From Neoroseomonas alkaliterrae (GTDB lineage Bacteria; Pseudomonadota; Alphaproteobacteria; Acetobacterales; Acetobacteraceae): a stretch of 64,000 bases of DNA. Below the pieces are notes generated by a model. The model worked only from the letters and a program-made list of their open reading frames with translations. It did no database searches and was not told the origin of the DNA. Of this stretch, positions 17,089 to 24,894 are shown piece by piece. The translations under genes were made by a program, and so were the position numbers. Location: NCBI RefSeq assembly GCF_014199195.1, contig NZ_JACIJE010000001.1, positions 620,001-684,000 of the forward strand, given 5' to 3'. The first letter of the stretch is position 1. Each line of letters begins with the position of its first letter.

Positions 17089-17846
17089 GCGGGCGGCGCG
17101 CCGGAGGGGCGGCGGTGGCCCTGCTCGCGCTGCTCGGCCCGGGGGCCCGGGCGCAGGGGGGTGGCGCCGAATGGCGCTCGGCCGCGCCGGCGCTGCCGAT
17201 CGAAGGGCAGGTGAGGCCGTCCGGCGCGCCGGTCGCGATCGGCGGCTCGGCCTGGGGGCCGTGGCGGAACCTCTGCCGCGAACAGGTGACGCAGCCGGGC
17301 CGCCCGCCGCAGCGCGACTGCCTCGCGGTTGGCGAGGCGCGGCCCGAGGGCGCGGGGATGCGCCTGACCCTGGTGCAACCGCGCTCGGGGCTGCGCGTCT
17401 CGGCCTTGCGCACGGTGGACGGCGTGGTCGCGGAGTTCCGCGCGGTGCGTTCGGACGGCTCCGCGCCGCCCCCGGATGCCGGGCGCGACGGGCTGGTGGC
17501 CTATTGGCGCGCGCAGTTCGCCGCGGTCAGCCTGCCGCGCCGGACGGTCGCGCCGCGCGGCACATTCGCCATCCCGATCGAAGGGTCGCCGCGCGGGATG
17601 GACTGCGAGCCGGAGGGGACCGCGCAACTCGCGCAGCGGCCGGTGCTGGTGGCGCGCTGCGGCGTGGCGCTGGCGGGCCGGCTGCGGGAGTCCGAGACGC
17701 GGGTGGCGATCTTCGCGCGCATCGCGGTGGACGTGCCCACGGGGATGGTGGTGGCGCAGTCCTACGTGACGCGGATCGAGACCTTCAACGCCGCCGGGCG
17801 GTCGAACGGCGTGGTGGTGACGCCCACACGGGTGACGCTGGAATAG
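17085..17846 (+). CDS. exported hypothetical protein, second of two paralogues
   Basis: A 253-residue protein with a signal peptide (ALLALLGPGARAQG). It shares with the preceding gene the IGGSAWGPWRNLC motif, a central region of alternating strands, the pre-C-terminal MDCEPEGTAQ/ARCGVAL Cys pair and the VDVPTGMVVAQSYVTRI ending, so it is a diverged tandem duplicate. No family is recognised. It is the last gene of the apparent operon and faces the SYLF gene. Confidence 0.65.
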   Translation: MSGRRAGGAAVALLALLGPGARAQGGGAEWRSAAPALPIEGQVRPSGAPVAIGGSAWGPWRNLCREQVTQPGRPPQRDCLAVGEARPEGAGMRLTLVQPRSGLRVSALRTVDGVVAEFRAVRSDGSAPPPDAGRDGLVAYWRAQFAAVSLPRRTVAPRGTFAIPIEGSPRGMDCEPEGTAQLAQRPVLVARCGVALAGRLRESETRVAIFARIAVDVPTGMVVAQSYVTRIETFNAAGRSNGVVVTPTRVTLE

Positions 17847-18038
17847 CCCGGCCCGGCCGGAGCGGCCCCCTTCGGCATGCGAGGCGGGGCGGCGGAGGGC
17901 GAAACCGGAGGCCATGGCCGGCCTTGATGCACGGGATGCGGCGCTGGCGCGATGTGTGGTGAAGGCGCGCCCTCGCCCTCACCATCCGTGCCGCACGGCG
18001 GGGGAGCGCGGAACGCGCAGGCCGATCACCCGCATGGC

Positions 18039-18050
18039 CGTGCCGGCACG
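18039..18050. terminator. palindrome CGTGCCGGCACG in convergent gap
   Basis: The 230-base gap 17847-18076 between convergent genes holds this perfect 12-base palindrome and other GC-rich pairing, but no supported gene. A termination role is a guess. Confidence 0.25.
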
Positions 18051-18076
18051 CAGGGGCCGGCGCGCGCCGCCCGCCT

Positions 18077-18892
18077 TCAGCGGCTGCGCGGTGGCGCCGG
18101 CAGGCTCTCCTGCTGCACGCGCGGGGCCGTGCCGCCGCCCGGCGCCGGGGTGATCACCTCGCGCGGGGGGGCCGAGCCCTGCGGCTGCGCCGCCGGCGCC
18201 GAGCCGCCATTGCCGGCCGAGAGCCGCATCAGCGCCGCGCGCAGCGGGTCGCTGGCCGGGTTGTGCGCCTCCATCCCCACCACGACCTGGCGCGGGGAGA
18301 CGTCGCGGCCGAAATAGGCGCGCATGGACTGGCTGCGGGCCGAGAGCAGGTTGCCGTCGAGCGAGATGCCCGCGAAAAGCCCCCGCGCGCGCGCGATGGT
18401 CACGATGTCCGCGCCGACCGCCGCCGTGGTCGAGCCCGCGATGCCGCGCCCGAGCGTGCCGAGCGCGACGCCGGCATCCGCGCCGATGCGGAACTGGCTG
18501 TCGAGCACGGCATCGAGCGCCTTGTCGTTCATGATCAGCATGACGACCTGCGCGTCCTGCACGCCGACCTGCAGGCCGATCGAGCCGCCGCCCATGGTGT
18601 AGAAGGCCGGCGAGGACCACGAGCCGCTGCCGTCGCGCGAGACCAGCACGCAGTCCCCGCCCTGGCCCGCGATGACGAAGCCGCCGCGGATGACGCGCGG
18701 GCAGATCATCACCGCGCGCGCGCGGCCGAGCAGGGAGCGCGCATCGGCGCTCATGTCCCCGAGGTCGAAGACCTCGGCCAGCGAGAGGGTGGCGCGGTCC
18801 ACCAGGGCCTGTTCCTCGGCCTGGGCGCGGGCCTTCTGCGGGGCGAGCACCAGGCCAAGGCATGCGAGGGCAAGGATGGCAAGACGGTACAT
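18077..18892 (-). CDS. SYLF-domain (Ysc84-like) lipid-binding protein
   Basis: A 271-residue protein with a cleavable signal peptide (cut near KARAQA). The body is a SYLF/Ysc84 domain: ARAVMICPRVIRGGFVIAGQGGDCVLVSRDG, WSSPAFYTMGGGSIGLQVGVQ, VVMLIMNDKALDAVL, FRIGADAGVALGTLGRG and IVTIARARGLFAGISLDGNLL. The Pro/Ala-rich C-terminal ~60 residues are probably disordered. Eukaryotic members bind phosphoinositides; bacterial ones are periplasmic and little studied. It has its own good promoter and the Shine-Dalgarno GGGGGAAG. Confidence 0.88.
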   Translation of the reverse strand: MYRLAILALACLGLVLAPQKARAQAEEQALVDRATLSLAEVFDLGDMSADARSLLGRARAVMICPRVIRGGFVIAGQGGDCVLVSRDGSGSWSSPAFYTMGGGSIGLQVGVQDAQVVMLIMNDKALDAVLDSQFRIGADAGVALGTLGRGIAGSTTAAVGADIVTIARARGLFAGISLDGNLLSARSQSMRAYFGRDVSPRQVVVGMEAHNPASDPLRAALMRLSAGNGGSAPAAQPQGSAPPREVITPAPGGGTAPRVQQESLPAPPRSR

Positions 18893-18925
18893 GAGACTCT
18901 TCCCCCAAGCCTTTGACTGTGCGCT

Positions 18926-18954
18926 GTTCTAGACCCTTAACCAGGGCATGACAA
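18926..18954 (-). promoter_or_regulatory. sigma70-type promoter of the SYLF gene
   Basis: Reading the minus strand, TTGTCA (18954-18949), a 17-base spacer and TAGAAC (18931-18926) give 5/6 and 4/6 matches with ideal spacing. The start of transcription would fall ~27 bases before the ATG at 18892. Confidence 0.55.
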
Positions 18955-18955
18955 A

Positions 18956-18975
18956 GGTTTCGCCATGGCGAAGCC
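18956..18975 (-). terminator. hairpin after the histidine phosphatase gene
   Basis: On the minus strand GGCTTCGC and GCGAAACC pair around CATG (one G-T pair) and are followed by TTTGT, 25 bases past the phosphatase stop and just before the SYLF promoter. Confidence 0.5.
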
Positions 18976-18999
18976 GTGATCGCCGCCCGCCCCGCGCCG

Positions 19000-19638
19000 T
19001 CAGGCCTCGGCCGGGGGTGGCGTCCAGGGCTCCTCGTTCACCGCGGCCACGCGCCAGTCGGGGCCGTGCTTCTCGATGCGGGTGAGCGAGAGGTTCTTGA
19101 TGGAAAACACCAGCGCCTGGTCGGGGGTGAGGCCCATCGCATGCGCCAGCGCGGCGCGGATGGAGCCGCCATGGGCGACGATCACCACGTCCTGCCCTTC
19201 GAGCAGCGTCGCCATGCGCTCCATCACGGCGGCGACGCGGGCCTGCACCTCGCGGAAGGATTCCCCGCCCGGAGGCTTCTCCTCGCCCGCATGGGGCCAG
19301 AAGGGATGCGGCTTGTGGCGCAGCAGGGCGGGCAGCGCCTCGTGCGGGATGCCCTGCCACTGGCCGAGATGCTGCTCGGCGAGGTCCGGCTCGGCCTCGA
19401 GGTCCGTTTCCGGGTAGCCCGCGGCGAAGATGGCGGCCGCCGTGGCCCGCGTGCGCGAGAGGTGGGTGACGAACCAGCGCGCCGGCTGCGGCAGGCGATG
19501 GGCAAGCCAGCGATAGGCCGCCGCCTCCTGCCGCAGCGCGAGGTCGCACAGCGCGACATCCATGGAACCGTAGAGCACGGCGCGGGCGGAGGGCTCCACC
19601 AGCGCATGGCGGACGAGGAAGAAGCGGGTCGGGCTCAC
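19000..19638 (-). CDS. histidine phosphatase (phosphoglycerate-mutase-like) family protein
   Basis: A 212-residue protein of the histidine phosphatase superfamily. The phospho-acceptor motif is FLVRHALVEP (RHA where most have RHG), the second Arg is in LSRTRATAAAIF, the Glu-rich loop is ESFREVQARV and the second His is in VIVAHGGSIRAAL. DLAEQHLGQWQG is the usual middle signature. Starts at a GTG at 19638. The substrate is unknown (alpha-ribazole phosphatase and sugar phosphatases share the fold). It stands alone, downstream of the ABC-2 exporter genes. Confidence 0.85.
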   Translation of the reverse strand: MSPTRFFLVRHALVEPSARAVLYGSMDVALCDLALRQEAAAYRWLAHRLPQPARWFVTHLSRTRATAAAIFAAGYPETDLEAEPDLAEQHLGQWQGIPHEALPALLRHKPHPFWPHAGEEKPPGGESFREVQARVAAVMERMATLLEGQDVVIVAHGGSIRAALAHAMGLTPDQALVFSIKNLSLTRIEKHGPDWRVAAVNEEPWTPPPAEA

Positions 19639-19694
19639 GCGCGCTGCTGTAGGGCGGAACGGGGGCGCTGGCCAGCGGGCGGCGCGCCGGCGCG

Positions 19695-20522
19695 TCACTC
19701 CCCGATGTTCAGCAGCGCCCCGCGCTCCCGCGCCACCTGGAACTGCGCGAGGAAGATCCACGCCGCCCCCGCGAGCCACACGCCGTTCAGCAGCACCGCC
19801 CAGGCCAGGTGGTCCCAGGCCACCACGCCGTGCAGCAGGGCCGCTCGCATCCCCTCGAACACATGCGCCGCGGGGATGGCGAGCGCGACCGGCTGCAGCC
19901 AGCCGGGCAGCACCGCGACCGGGTAGAACACCGCGGCGAAGGGAGCGATGCCGAACATCACGCCCCAGGCCAGCGCCTCCGCCCCCGCGCCGTGGCGCAG
20001 GATCAGCGCCGTCACGCCGAGCGCCACCGCCCAGCCCATCGCCATCAGCGCCGCGAGATGGAGCACCAGCACCGGCCCCAGCCGCCAGATGCCGAAGCCG
20101 TAGAGCAGGAAGGCGAGCAGCATCGCCGCGCCCACGCCGACCAGCGTGCGCAGCACGCTCATCGCGGCGAACCCCGCGAGCAGTTCCCACGGCCGGAGCG
20201 GGGAGACGAAGAGATGGCCGAGATTGCGCGACCACACCTCCTCGAGGAAGGACAGCGCGAAGCCCATCTGCGCGCGCAGCGTCACCTCCCACAGCAGCAC
20301 GCCGCCGAGCAGCACGCCGGCCGCGATGCTCGCCGGGCCGGACTGCAGCCCCGCGAGATAGGCGGTGACGAAGCCCCAGACGACCATCTGCAGCACCGGC
20401 CAGTACATCAGCTCGAACAGCCGCGGCCAGGAGCGGCGGTAGAGCGCGAGGTGGCGATACATCAGCCCCCAGATGCGCCGCGCCGCGGAACCCTGCGGCG
20501 CGGCCTCGCGGCCCGCGCTCAT
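19695..20522 (-). CDS. ABC-2 type transporter permease
   Basis: A 275-residue inner-membrane protein with about six hydrophobic segments; FVSPLRPWELLAGF and VFYPVAVLPGWLQPVALAIPAAHVFEGMR are typical of ABC-2 permeases of the polysaccharide or NodJ-like drug-export class. Its ATG overlaps the stop of the ATPase gene (ATGA), so it forms a two-gene exporter. The substrate is unknown. Confidence 0.87.
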   Translation of the reverse strand: MSAGREAAPQGSAARRIWGLMYRHLALYRRSWPRLFELMYWPVLQMVVWGFVTAYLAGLQSGPASIAAGVLLGGVLLWEVTLRAQMGFALSFLEEVWSRNLGHLFVSPLRPWELLAGFAAMSVLRTLVGVGAAMLLAFLLYGFGIWRLGPVLVLHLAALMAMGWAVALGVTALILRHGAGAEALAWGVMFGIAPFAAVFYPVAVLPGWLQPVALAIPAAHVFEGMRAALLHGVVAWDHLAWAVLLNGVWLAGAAWIFLAQFQVARERGALLNIGE

Positions 20523-21277
20523 GCCGGCACCCGTTCGCGCCCGCGGGCGATGTCGAGGAACACCTCCTCGAGGTCGTCGCGCCCGTATCTGGCGAGCAGC
20601 GCGGCGGGGCTGCCCTCGTCCACGACGCGCCCGCCCTTGAGCATCAGGACATGGGCGCAGAGGCGCTCGACCTCGCCCATGTTGTGGCTGGCGAGCAGGA
20701 TCGCCGCGCCGGTCTCGGCCCGGTAGCGTTCGAGCGCGCCGCGCACCCAATCCCCGGTGTCGGGGTCGAGGCTCGCGGTCGGTTCGTCGAGCAGCAGCAG
20801 CGCGGGGCGGTTGATCAGCGCCTTGGCGAGCGCGACGCGCGTCTTCTGCCCCGCGCTCAACTGCCCGGCGGGGCGGCTGGCGAAGTCGCCCAGGGCGAAT
20901 TCCTCGACCAGCGCGGCGATGCGCCGCTCGGCCTGCGGCACGCCGTAGAGATGGGCGTAGACGCGCAGGTTCTCGACCGTGGTCAGCCGGTGCGGCAGCG
21001 CGATGTAGGGGGAGGAGAAGTTCATCCGCGCCAGCGCCGCGAAGCGGTCGGTCGCCATGTCGTGGCCGAGGGCGATGACGCGCCCCGCGCTCGGCGTCAG
21101 CAGGCCGAGCAGCATGGCGATGGTGGTGGACTTGCCCGCGCCGTTGCCCCCGAGCAGCCCCCAGGTCGCGCCGCGCGGCAGGGTGAAGGTGAGGCCGTCC
21201 ACCGCCGGGCGGTCGCCGGGGCGGTAGGCCTTGCTGAGGCCCTCGACGCGCAGTGCCGGGATGTCCATGGCATCCAT
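20519..21277 (-). CDS. ABC transporter ATP-binding protein (ABC-2 exporter)
   Basis: A 252-residue ABC ATPase: Walker A GGNGAGKST (~res 44), Q-loop region NFSSPYIALPHRLTTVENL, signature LSAGQ (LSGGQ variant usual for ABC-2 exporters), Walker B LLLLDEP and H-loop SHN. It pairs with the overlapping permease. ATG 21277 is used; a second ATG three codons on is equally possible. A gap of ~85 bases separates it from the upstream EAL-like pair. Confidence 0.9.
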   Translation of the reverse strand: MDAMDIPALRVEGLSKAYRPGDRPAVDGLTFTLPRGATWGLLGGNGAGKSTTIAMLLGLLTPSAGRVIALGHDMATDRFAALARMNFSSPYIALPHRLTTVENLRVYAHLYGVPQAERRIAALVEEFALGDFASRPAGQLSAGQKTRVALAKALINRPALLLLDEPTASLDPDTGDWVRGALERYRAETGAAILLASHNMGEVERLCAHVLMLKGGRVVDEGSPAALLARYGRDDLEEVFLDIARGRERVPA

Positions 21278-21361
21278 ATCGGCCGGCGGCGCGGCCGCGC
21301 CAAGTCGTGCCGGCCGGGGGCGCGGCCCTTCGCGCGCGGGGCCGGCGGGGCGGCACGGCCC

Positions 21362-22543
21362 TCAGCCGGGCGGCCGCCGGCTCTCGATCAGGCGGCCCTG
21401 GAACAGGGTGATGCCCATCTCCCAGCCCCAGGCGATGGCGGCGGGGCGGTCCACGCCCGCGAGCACCACCGCCTCCGGCGCCGCGGGCAGCGCCGCGCGA
21501 AGCGCCTCGGCCGCCGGCGAGCCGAGCGGCGGCAGCGCGCCCGACCAGCGCAGCCGCGCGAGCCCCGCCCCCGCGCGCGATGCGGGTATCGCGAGCACCG
21601 CGGCGGGGCCCTCGGCATCCAGCATCAGCCGGTGCCCCCGCGCGGCGAGGAAGGCGCGCGCGAAGGCGAAGCCCGCGGGATCGGCCGCCGCCTCCTGCGG
21701 CGCGATGGCGACCGTCAGCGCGCCGCGCAGCGCCGCCGGCCACAGCGCATCGAGCCGCAGGAACTCGGGCGAGGTCACCGAATCGAGGGCCAGCGCGACC
21801 GAAAGCGGCCCGCGCCCGCGCATCGCCTCCGCCCGCGCGAGGCCCGCGAGCAGCCGGCGGTCGAGGGTGCGGCGGAGCCGCCGCCACAGCGCGGGCGCGG
21901 CGGCGAGGTCGCAGCCCGGCAGCAGCGCATCGCGCAGATCGGGCAGGGACAGGCGCAGATCCTCCCACAGCGGCTCCGGCGCGCCGCCGCCCGGCACCAG
22001 GCGGCAGACGCGGCGGTGGCGGAGGAAGGCGCCGAGATCGGCGGCGGCCAGCGCGCGCTCGGCCGCGGCGATCGCCTCGCCATCCGGGGCGCGGCCCGCC
22101 GGCGCGGGGGCGGCGGCGCGCGCGGCGGCGGTCAGGCCGAGCGCGTCCTCGACCGCGGCGAGAACGGCGGCGGCTTCCTCGGGCAGGCGCAGCAGCGCCA
22201 CCGCCGCCCCCGCCTCGGCCGGGTCGAGCATGGCGGCGAGCGTTTCGCGCGCCTCCGCGAGGTGGTGGCCGGGCGGCGCCTCCAGCGCGACCAGCGCGCC
22301 GCGCGGCAGGTCGAAGACGCGCGTGCGGGAGGAACGGCGCAGCCCCTCCCACGCGTCGCGCAGCATCGCCGCCTGGGGCGCGCGGCGGCGCGCGGGGGAG
22401 AGGCGGGCGGGCTGGAACAGCAGCACGCGCCGTTCCACGCCGGCCGCGACCGCCTCCCGCACCAGCCCGGCCAGGGCCACGGCGGCGCCGCCGCCGACCG
22501 GCGGGCCGAGGGCGCCAAGGACCGGAACCTCCGCGAGGTTCAC
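21362..22543 (-). CDS. degenerate EAL-domain-like protein, lacks EAL motif
   Basis: A 393-residue Ala-rich cytosolic protein. The C-terminal ~200 residues look like a worn EAL fold: SVALALDSVTSPEFLRLDALWP in the place of the lPvd..KiD strands, and IAWGWEMGITLFQGRLIESR, which matches the ending of EAL domains (G...QGyl...P). The E-A-L, D-D-F-G-T-G and metal residues are not visible, so no cyclic-di-GMP hydrolysis is expected. The GTG start overlaps the stop of the upstream paralogue. It may act as a c-di-GMP sensor or protein-binding module. Assignment is tentative. Confidence 0.5.
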   Translation of the reverse strand: MNLAEVPVLGALGPPVGGGAAVALAGLVREAVAAGVERRVLLFQPARLSPARRRAPQAAMLRDAWEGLRRSSRTRVFDLPRGALVALEAPPGHHLAEARETLAAMLDPAEAGAAVALLRLPEEAAAVLAAVEDALGLTAAARAAAPAPAGRAPDGEAIAAAERALAAADLGAFLRHRRVCRLVPGGGAPEPLWEDLRLSLPDLRDALLPGCDLAAAPALWRRLRRTLDRRLLAGLARAEAMRGRGPLSVALALDSVTSPEFLRLDALWPAALRGALTVAIAPQEAAADPAGFAFARAFLAARGHRLMLDAEGPAAVLAIPASRAGAGLARLRWSGALPPLGSPAAEALRAALPAAPEAVVLAGVDRPAAIAWGWEMGITLFQGRLIESRRPPG

Positions 22544-23739
22544 GGCGCCTCGACAGGCGAGAAGCCGGCCAGCAGCGCCGGCGAGAGGCAGCCCGCCCGG
22601 CCCGCCGGGGCGGCGGCGGCGGCGCGGGCGATGCACTCGGCGCGGCGGCAGCCGGCCGCGTGGTCGCAGGCTGCCATGCGCGTCGCGGCCATCAGCGCGG
22701 CGATCCAGGGGCCCGCGAAGCGCGAGAGGCCGAGCGAGAGCCCCCATTCCAGCGCCGCTTCCCCATCGCAGCGGGTCAGCACCAGCCGCGCGGGGTCGAG
22801 GCGGCGCAGCGCGGCCATGGCGGCGCGCTCGGCAAGGGCGGGGGACCAGCGCAGCAGCAGCAGGTCGGCGGGCAGGGCCGCAGGCGCCAACAGGCCGAGG
22901 GCGGCGGCATCGAGCCCGCGCACCGCGAGGCCCCAGCCGGCGCCGCGCAGCGCCGCCGCGCGCGCGGAAAGGCCCTCGGCCAGCGCCTCGGCCAGGGTGA
23001 GCGCGGCGTAGAGCACGGGCGCGGGGGGCGCGTCCTCGGCGGCGGCGGGTGCGGGCTCCGGCAGCAGGGCGGCCGGCAGGTCGAGCAGCAGCGGCACCGC
23101 CGGCGGGCCGCCGAGCAGCGCGTCGCGCGTGGCGGGCTCGGCCACCGCGCGGAGCGTGCGGGCGGCGAGCCGGGCCTCGGCATGGCGCAGCAGATCCGCA
23201 TCGGATGCCGCGGCGCCGAGGGCGGCGGCGAGCGCCGCGCGATCGGGGGCGAGACGCAGCAGCGCGAGGCGGCGCGGGGCGCCGGGGGCGAGATGCAGCA
23301 CGCCGTCGCGGCGCAGCAGCGAGCCGAGCGGCGGCGCATCGGCCGCGGCCTCGATCCCCGCGGCGGTGGGCGGGTGGAGCGGCGCGGCGGCCGGAGCCGC
23401 GGCCGGCAGGGCGAGCAGCGCCGCCGCCTCGGCCGGCAGGTCGTAGCGGTCGGGGCGGGCGCCGAGCAGGCCGGCGAGGATGGCGGCGATGCGGTCGGCC
23501 TCCGCCGCCTCGGCCTCGGTGAGCAGGAGGTCGCCCCCGGCCGATTCGAGCACGGCGCCGCCGCGGCTGCGCCCGGCTTCCTCGAGCAGGGCGATGGCGA
23601 CGCGGCGCGGCCCGCCGGCGGGCGGGCAGGGCAGGCGCAGCGCGGCACGTCCGGGGGGGCCGCGCAGGGCGCGGCGGATCGCCTCCGCGCCCGGGCCGGG
23701 CGTGGCGCCGATCTCGGCGGCGGTCTCCTGCTGCGGCAT
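22540..23739 (-). CDS. degenerate EAL-domain-like protein with C-terminal cysteine cluster
   Basis: A 399-residue Ala/Leu-rich protein, partner of the next gene. Near the C-terminus LPADLLLLRWSPAL, RLVLTRCDGEAALEWGLSLGLSRFAGPW echoes the last strands of an EAL domain, but catalytic motifs are absent. It then adds a Cys cluster (ACDHAAGCRRAEC, ~12 residues, plus GC further on) that could bind zinc or an iron-sulphur cluster. ATG 23739 is chosen; ATG 23748 is possible. It is divergent from the Tim44-like gene. Function unknown. Confidence 0.5.
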   Translation of the reverse strand: MPQQETAAEIGATPGPGAEAIRRALRGPPGRAALRLPCPPAGGPRRVAIALLEEAGRSRGGAVLESAGGDLLLTEAEAAEADRIAAILAGLLGARPDRYDLPAEAAALLALPAAAPAAAPLHPPTAAGIEAAADAPPLGSLLRRDGVLHLAPGAPRRLALLRLAPDRAALAAALGAAASDADLLRHAEARLAARTLRAVAEPATRDALLGGPPAVPLLLDLPAALLPEPAPAAAEDAPPAPVLYAALTLAEALAEGLSARAAALRGAGWGLAVRGLDAAALGLLAPAALPADLLLLRWSPALAERAAMAALRRLDPARLVLTRCDGEAALEWGLSLGLSRFAGPWIAALMAATRMAACDHAAGCRRAECIARAAAAAPAGRAGCLSPALLAGFSPVEAP

Positions 23740-23828
23740 CCCCTGCATCCTGCGGAGCGGCGGCCTGGCGCCGCGGGCAAGGCGGGAGGATGCGCGGGGC
23801 TGGTGAAGGAAGCGTGTGCGCGGGGGAA

Positions 23829-23857
23829 TCGAAATCGGCGCGCCCCGCCCGTATATT
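23829..23857 (+). promoter_or_regulatory. candidate promoter of the Tim44-like gene
   Basis: TCGAAA (23829-23834), 17 bases, then TATATT (23852-23857): 4/6 and 5/6 matches with ideal spacing, 33 bases before the ATG. Confidence 0.45.
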
Positions 23858-23889
23858 GAACGCAACAACCCGCAGGAGAAGCCGGACCC

Positions 23890-24855
23890 ATGCGACGCCA
23901 GGCCACCATCCTTTCCGCACTCGCCGTCGTGCTGCTCGCGCTGGCGCCAGCGCTGGCCGAAGCGCGCGCCGGCGGGCGCGCATCCTCGGGCAGCCGGGGC
24001 GAGCGCACCTACCAGGCGCCCCCGCCCACCAACACCGCGCCCGGCGCGGCCCAGCGCTTCGATCGCACGGCGACCCAGCCCGGCACCGCCGCGGCGCGGC
24101 CCGGCGCCATGGCGCCGGGCGCGGCGGCGGCGGGGCAGAGCCGCGGCTTCCTCGGCTCCTTCGGCGGGGCGCTGCTGGCCGGCGGGCTGATCGGCGCGCT
24201 GCTCGGCTACGGGCTGTTCGGCGGCGGCGCGGGGCTCGGCGCCTTCCTCGGCATGCTGCTGCAGATCGGGCTCATCGTGCTCGCGGTGATGTTCGTCATG
24301 CGCCTGATCCGCGGGCGGCGCCCCGCGGTCGCCGAGGGGCCGCAGCAGGGCCTCGCCTTCCAGGCCCCGCCACAGGCGCCGCCCCAGGGGCTCAAGCCGA
24401 TGGGCGCGGGCGGCGGGCTGAAGGCCGCCGCGCCCGCAGGCGGCACGGTCGAGATCGGCCCCTCCGACTACAAGGCCTTCGAGCGGCTGCTGGTGGAGGT
24501 GAACGAGGCGTGGTCGCGCCGCGACCTCGCGGCGCTGCGCCAGATGGCGACGCCGGAGATGGTCTCCTACTTCGCGCAGGACCTGCGCGACCTCGAGGCG
24601 CGCAACTGGCGCAACGAGGTGCGTGACCTGCGCTTCGAGCAGGGCGACCTCGCCGAGGCCTGGCGCGAGGGCGACGAGGAATACGCCACCGTCGCGATGC
24701 GGTTCTCGCTGCTCGACGCGACCTTCGACAACGCCACCGGCCAGGTGGTGGAAGGCAGCACGACCGAGCGCGAGACGGCGACCGAGCTCTGGACCTTCGT
24801 GCGCAAGGCGCCGGCCGGGCGCTGGATGCTCTCGGCCATCCAGCAGACGGGCTGA
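23890..24855 (+). CDS. Tim44-like domain protein
   Basis: A 321-residue protein with a signal peptide or N-terminal anchor (ILSALAVVLLALAPALAEARA), a low-complexity Pro/Ala/Gly linker, a Gly-rich hydrophobic stretch (LLAGGLIGALLGYGLF...LIVLAVMFVMRLIRG, ~res 93-140) and a C-terminal Tim44/Mba1-like domain: YKAFERLLVEVNEAWSRRDLAALRQMATPEMVSYFAQDL, then ATELWTFVRKAPAGRWMLSAIQQ. Alphaproteobacterial members are thought to help membrane-protein biogenesis or stability. AGGAG precedes the ATG. Confidence 0.88.
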   Translation: MRRQATILSALAVVLLALAPALAEARAGGRASSGSRGERTYQAPPPTNTAPGAAQRFDRTATQPGTAAARPGAMAPGAAAAGQSRGFLGSFGGALLAGGLIGALLGYGLFGGGAGLGAFLGMLLQIGLIVLAVMFVMRLIRGRRPAVAEGPQQGLAFQAPPQAPPQGLKPMGAGGGLKAAAPAGGTVEIGPSDYKAFERLLVEVNEAWSRRDLAALRQMATPEMVSYFAQDLRDLEARNWRNEVRDLRFEQGDLAEAWREGDEEYATVAMRFSLLDATFDNATGQVVEGSTTERETATELWTFVRKAPAGRWMLSAIQQTG

Positions 24856-24865
24856 CCGGCCTGCC

Positions 24866-24893
24866 GGCGCGCCGCCCGCGCGGGCGGCGCGCC
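24866..24893. terminator. perfect 28-base palindrome between convergent genes
   Basis: GGCGCGCCGCCCGC is followed directly by its exact complement. It sits 10 bases after the Tim44-like stop and 1 base from the stop of the convergent lipid-kinase gene, so it probably ends transcription from both sides. Confidence 0.65.
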
Positions 24894-24894
24894 T

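Noticed and set aside
21580-23859. Plus-strand open frames opposite the EAL-like pair.
   Set aside because: Arg/Ala/Gly-rich shadows; the minus-strand genes have ribosome sites and a coupled GTGA junction.
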